The position numbers and the translations under genes are program-made. Positions 59,454 through 64,000 of a stretch of 64,000 bases of DNA are shown here, piece after piece. Numbering within the stretch: the stretch's first letter is position 1; the number at the start of each line of letters is the position of its first letter. Origin of the DNA: Hofstenia miamia (lineage: Eukaryota; Xenacoelomorpha; Acoela); contig SCFE01000089.1 in NCBI GenBank assembly GCA_004352715.1, forward strand, positions 334,986 to 398,985. The letters are read 5' to 3'. Under the pieces are notes generated by a model. The model had not been told where the DNA came from, did not search any database, and worked only from the letters and a program-made list of their open reading frames with translations.

Positions 59454-61434
59454 ATGTCGGTGACATTGGTTCCAAAGTTTTCAATTTATAATAAGGTCCG
59501 CTATCCTTGTAGAGATTTTGACATCAACAACATAAATACGGATAAAATTGAGAATATGATGAAAGATATCAATTGGGATAAACTGTTACAGAGCCATTGT
59601 AACTTAGATGAACAGATACGGGTAATTGATTCTGAAATGATAAAATTACTAAGAATGTGTAAAATTTCTAAAATGCCTAGAATGAGGAGCAATGGAATTA
59701 TTAAAATGCAACAGACAACAATGCTTAATTGTAAAAAACAACTAATTAAGTTGCGCAGAAGGCGTGACCTTAAGGTTTTAAAAAGAAAAATAAATGACTA
59801 AGTAAAGACGCAACGTCAAAGAGAGGTTCAGAGCCTCAACACGGAACATATTTACATTGAATTGAAGAAGCGGTTGAAGCCAAGAACAACGAAAATTCAA
59901 TTAACTACGAATGAGGCGCATAATTTGAACGTAGGTTTTACCTCCTACAATTGTCACAAGTGGTATGATGAGAATACTGTATATGTGAAATACCTGCAGG
60001 TCAGTAACGGAATCTATGGTAAAGACTGCATTTAAACAGGTTAACTTTAATACCTCTCAAGGAAAGTGTGAGCTACTATTATGGATTTTTAAGGGATTTG
60101 CGATCTCTGTAAGCCTTATACATACATATATCAATAATGTATATCAGAATTATATTATCCTACTGAATGGAAATCGGCTATTGTAGTTCCTATACCCAAT
60201 TTGCTAATCCTGATAAAAACAACTGTAAGCATTTTAGACCTGTGACGATAACACCTGTTGCGGCTAGGTGTTTAGACTCTATTGTGGTTGAATTGTATGC
60301 TAAGGATTTTGTTTCTGACCCCAAACAATTTGCATATAGGCAGGACCAGTCAACTACGGATGTATTAATATACTTAATTGATAAAGTGGTTTCAGCACTC
60401 AATTGCAAGGACACAACGATTGTGAAAGTAGCATTTTTGGATTATAGTAGCGCGTTCAACACGGTACTACAAAATCGAATGGTGAGCAAGTTGTGTTTAC
60501 GCTCGTCATGTATGGGTAACTGGGTAAAAAATTACATAGCTGACTAATCAATGCATAAGAATTAGAAACGATGCTTATACAGAAAAGATACCACTAATTG
60601 TAGAAGTACCTCAAGAGGGACGTCTGTCTAGTGTATTATTTATACATCTGACAGATGATATTTGTACAAACTTTTTATCATATCCTACAAAGTCCGATAT
60701 TGTGAAATATTCAGATGATACATGCATTGCTAGTATAATAACTAAGTCGCAAATTGAAGAAGATATGTGGCAAACGGAGGAAAATATTTGTGATGTATTA
60801 ATACTCTCAAAAGAGAATAATCTAATCATAAATCAGAATAAATCGGTAGTATTAACTTTTGCACATCATAATATTAAAAGTCCAAAATTGTTATCAGAGG
60901 TAAGGACAATTAACAAATACGGTGATTTTAAATTTCCGTCAGTTAATCAAACGAAATAATTTTGAATTACAGTAAATACAGATATTACTTGGAACGAACA
61001 GGTAGATGCTGTCACTAAAAAGGCTTTTAGATGCATACTTAGCATGAAGTTCTTTATGGAATTTCTAATGCCAGAAAGAAAATGGTTAATTTTTAAAATG
61101 TACATTCTACCAATTTTTTGTATGCATCTGTAGTTTGGGTTCCTGGAATAACGGACAAACATCGAAAGAATTTAAGAAAACCTATTAAACTATATGCAAA
61201 AATAGCTAAGTTAAATAAGTGTGAACTGATTTGATGTACAAATGCAACCTTCAATGAAATGTTTAAGAAATACAATGAAAGTATATACTGACAAGTATCA
61301 CCCAAACACGAACGAAAGTCGTTTTGGAGCAAATTCATGATAAGGGGTACTCAAAAGCTTTCCTACCTCAAGCCTTAAGATATATTAACTCTGGAACTTC
61401 TCCCCCAGTTCCTATAGCAAATTTTTCTGAATAA
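59454..61434 (+). pseudogene. CR1/jockey-like LINE, 5'-truncated and broken
   Basis: 59,454-59,801 is the basic linker before the reverse transcriptase (QLIKLRRRRDLKVLKRK). The RT follows in pieces: FRPVTITPVAARCLDSIV (about 60,235-60,290), QFAYRQDQSTTDVLIYLI, and VAFLDYSSAFNTV (about 60,430-60,468) with the first catalytic Asp. In the next frame come VPQEGRLSSVLFI and the palm motif KYSDDT at about 60,702-60,722. Thumb and tail fragments run to FLPQALRYINSGTSPP near 61,365-61,410 and a stop near 61,432. The endonuclease is missing. Several stops and frame changes make it inactive. Clade assignment is by motif style only. Confidence 0.8.
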
Positions 61435-61439
61435 ATCCA

Positions 61440-61821
61440 AATTCACATAATTTACACGCTTGCCAAACTGTTCAACAGTGGATTCATCCGTAAACAACTG
61501 TTTCCCACTGCTGAACAGTCCAATATCTGTGTTTCTTGCAATATGCAAGGCGGCTGCGGGATGTTCTTCGCACTGAGACTCGGTTTATGTGCTGGTTTTC
61601 GACTTGGTAGACCAAAGTCATCAAATAAACCCTGGCGAATTGTTCGTAAACTTGCTGCTGGTCCAACGTGAGGTTCGGGATACACCTCATTTAATATTTC
61701 ACACGCAGAGGCAAAAGGATTAGCATATGAATAACAACGCTATAGCTGTGGTAGTGTGTCCTTGCCTTAATATTTGAATTTATGCCTGTTTTTCTCTTGA
61801 CAATTCTTTAGTTTTGCCCAT
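61440..61821 (-). pseudogene. Tc1-like transposase fragment (broken)
   Basis: An ATG at 61,821 begins MGKTKELSREKQA and is followed by an in-frame stop, then by pieces in two frames: a helix region (GPAASLRTIRQGLFDDFGLP), RLAYCKKHRYWTVQQWETVV, and the second-strand catalytic motif TDEST near 61,490 in a shifted frame. These are typical of Tc1-type (not DD41D) transposases. It stops about where the LINE relic ends, and no terminal inverted repeat was found. A truncated, inactive copy. Confidence 0.7.
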
Positions 61822-61869
61822 GCTCAAGGTTCTAATTTCACGCGAAGATTACCGGAAGTAAACAAGATT

Positions 61870-63257
61870 GCACTAGAGCAAATCTGCGATTGTTTAAACC
61901 ACCATAATGGTTAAGTATATCATACTGCCAACAAAACAGATCAGACTACTGAATCTTGAAATAGTATAGTTATTTATACGTATTTTTTAGTATTCCAAAC
62001 GTTTGGTAACAACTATATATATATATATATATATATATTCGTTCATTCTTAGTATGAATTATTTAAATTCGATTCATTCGTTAAAAGAAAACAATTTCAA
62101 TGCCCTATGGTTTTTTATTAACCCATAATTTAGTTGTTTTAATTTTGAAGAATTATATTAAATTGCGGAAAATATGCATGCAATGTTAAGAAACTGATTC
62201 CCATCACAGTAAGGAATGATAATGTCAAAATATTTTTAATCGTTTTCTTTTGCTATCAGCGCTATTTCCCAATTACAAATTTGATTGTAAATTAAAAATA
62301 TATTACTGTTGAAACAGCTTAATTCATTCGTTCCGAATTTTGATTACGTATTAATAAATAATGAAGCGTTGGTTCCTCATTAAAGTCTTATTTTCTTAGT
62401 TTCTCCTCTTAATTTCTTCCACTGTGAATGTAAAATTAAAGTGTCACATATTATGTTCTCGTGTTTGCGTTACATGCTGATTATATTTGCATCGTTTGAT
62501 ATTTTCCATATAGTTATATTACTGTTAATGGGATAACTGTTATAAGTGACATTTAAATTTTAGATATTCAATTGGAAATTGTCTACAGAATATTTCAAAT
62601 CATTTTCTTATTTTTTCCTACATGACGTTGTTTCCACAATTATATTTTTTATGTGTCAATCTAATTTTGAGATATTTCTTTACGTTTCACATTTGTTAGA
62701 TGAATGGTTTAAAATATGCTATGGCAATATTATGATAACATTAAGCTCCAATAGTGTTGCTAAATGCTTATGTTTCCAGTGATGAACATTATGGAAGATT
62801 AACGAAGACTATGGTAAATTAACAAAACCTTGTGTATCACCAAATTGCTATAACCTTTGAAGAAATCTTGCTTATAATTCTTTAAATATAATTCGAATTT
62901 GAAAAAATTTTCTCCCGCACTGCAGAAAAATCGTTCAAGCATCTGCCTGTTACTCACTACCACAGCTCCACACTAAAATAGATAGATGAATTGAAATGCG
63001 AAGTAACATGTTTAGGGGCACTTGTGGATTTATCTAATAGCCCTTGTTTCTAAGCAACCCCCAATTAGGGCGCTACATTATCCACAAATAAACAGCGAAA
63101 GAAATTTCGTAGTCAATCTTCGTTGTATATGAGCAATCTCCTTTGCAGGGAATAGTCGACCGGTAGTATCTAATTTAATGGAATCTTTTAGAGGCGTAAA
63201 TGACATTTTAAATTTGTTTTTACCGATAAGAAACACGTTACGAGAATACCATTATGA
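61870..63257. other. AT-rich non-coding DNA
   Basis: A (TA)n run at about 62,012-62,038. No gene recognised. Confidence 0.4.
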
Positions 63258-63260
63258 TCC

Positions 63261-63308
<48 letters not shown>

Positions 63309-64000
63309 TTCAGGCCAATAACATGTCTGCCAACAACGTGGAAATTGCTAACTTCAGTGATTTCAATTAGGCTGGCACGTTACTTAGAGAAGAACAGGTT
63401 GATACCAGAGGACCAGAAGGGATGTAGGACAAAGACGAGAGGATGCAAAGATCAGTTGTTGATAGACCAGGCAGTGGTGGAGAATTGTAGAAGAAAGACA
63501 AACTTGGCAATGGCATGGATAGACTACAGGAAGGCATATGACAGCATATCACATAAGTGGGTATTGAAGACGTTAGAGACTAATGGAGTTTCGCAGAAAT
63601 GGGTTGAGTTTCTAGAGAGAGAGATGGGAAAGTGGCAGACTGAGATAGACGGACACAGGTTGAGGTTTAGACGGGGTATATTCCAAGGAGACAGCTTAGC
63701 GCCACTACTGTTTGTAGTAAGCTTAATACCTATCACAGAAAAGTTAAAGGAGACAGGCATAGGGTATAAGATGGAGAAGAATGGTAGAGCAGTGAGTCAC
63801 CTGTGGTACATGGACGACCTGAAGATGTACGCTAGTTCAAGGAAGATGTTGCAGAAGCAAGTGGAGACATTGGAGAAGGCAAGCAGAGATTCAGGGTTGG
63901 AGTTTGGATTAGGAAAGTGTGCAGCAGTGACAATGACTAGAGGCAAGTGTGTGGATGGGGATGGCTTGAGGACAAGCAGTGGGGATAAGATTGAGGAAGT
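63258..64000 (+). CDS. R2/NeSL-like non-LTR reverse transcriptase, partial at window edge
   Basis: An open frame of about 247 codons without a stop, running off the right edge. It begins in 16 Asn codons (AAT x15, AAC) at 63,261-63,308, directly followed by [16 protein letters not shown]. Further RT motifs: [16 protein letters not shown] with the first catalytic Asp (about 63,530), [13 protein letters not shown] (about 63,680), and the palm motif YMDDLKMYA (about 63,810). The style matches RTs of non-LTR elements with a restriction-like endonuclease (R2, NeSL and relatives). A TGA lies directly upstream at 63,255-63,257, so the 5' part is missing or in another frame. The undamaged frame marks it as the youngest element in the window. 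Confidence 0.8.

Noticed and set aside
63367-63760. Minus-strand open frames at 63,367-63,552 and 63,524-63,760
   Set aside because: Shadows of the plus-strand reverse transcriptase, which has the motifs.

Overview
The window is eukaryotic, most likely a non-vertebrate animal. It is AT-rich and gene-poor, with introns, long (TA)n, (GATA)n and (AAT)n microsatellites, and many transposable elements in different states of decay. No operons, ribosome binding sites, tRNA, rRNA or CRISPR arrays were found. The only host protein-coding gene I can support is a minus-strand glycosyltransferase family 29 (GT29) sialyltransferase. Its two coding exons (6657-7092 and 1049-1620) join in phase across a 5.0-kb GT-AG intron to give a 335-residue type II Golgi enzyme. 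A GT29 enzyme fits an animal of the deuterostome or early-metazoan kind; the species cannot be named from this sequence.

Layout. 1-7.1 kb: the sialyltransferase gene. Its intron holds GC-rich repeats, a gap flanked by poly(G), and an antisense gag-like retroelement relic split by an inverted-repeat element. 7.1-10.3 kb: AT-rich non-coding DNA, ending in a 339-bp assembly duplication around a gap. 10.35-24.6 kb: a compositionally distinct block carrying old Ty3/gypsy elements (gag, protease, RT, RNase H, integrase, an unidentified 3' ORF, two long LTRs, and a primer-binding site matching tRNA-Trp except at former CpGs). I see no CpG dinucleotide at all between about 12,268 and 24,610. 24.6-32.9 kb: AT-rich non-coding DNA. 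32,924-34,248: a complete but decayed Tc1/mariner element of DD41D type. 35,704-41,758: a second, unrelated Ty3/gypsy element with nearly identical 195-bp LTRs, interrupted by a hAT-like element (39,812-41,205) and by an assembly artefact. 41.8-51.2 kb: mostly non-coding, with a PIF/Harbinger-like non-autonomous element (47,848-48,508). 51,200-52,466: a second DD41D mariner with about 60-bp terminal inverted repeats. 53.5-57.6 kb: a cluster of non-autonomous DNA transposons (a foldback, two hAT-type with 8-bp target duplications, one Harbinger-like with TAA target duplication). 59.45-61.4 kb: a decayed CR1/jockey-like LINE abutting a Tc1 transposase fragment. 63,258-64,000: an open, undamaged R2/NeSL-like reverse transcriptase running off the edge and starting in an in-frame Asn run.

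Apart from the sialyltransferase, everything recognisable is mobile-element sequence, so there is no pathway to reconstruct. The main biological signals are the intact GT29 gene, the CpG-free block with its decayed elements, and the many small DNA transposons with readable target-site duplications. Several N gaps are flanked by duplicated or palindromic sequence, so local structure there should be treated as assembly-dependent.
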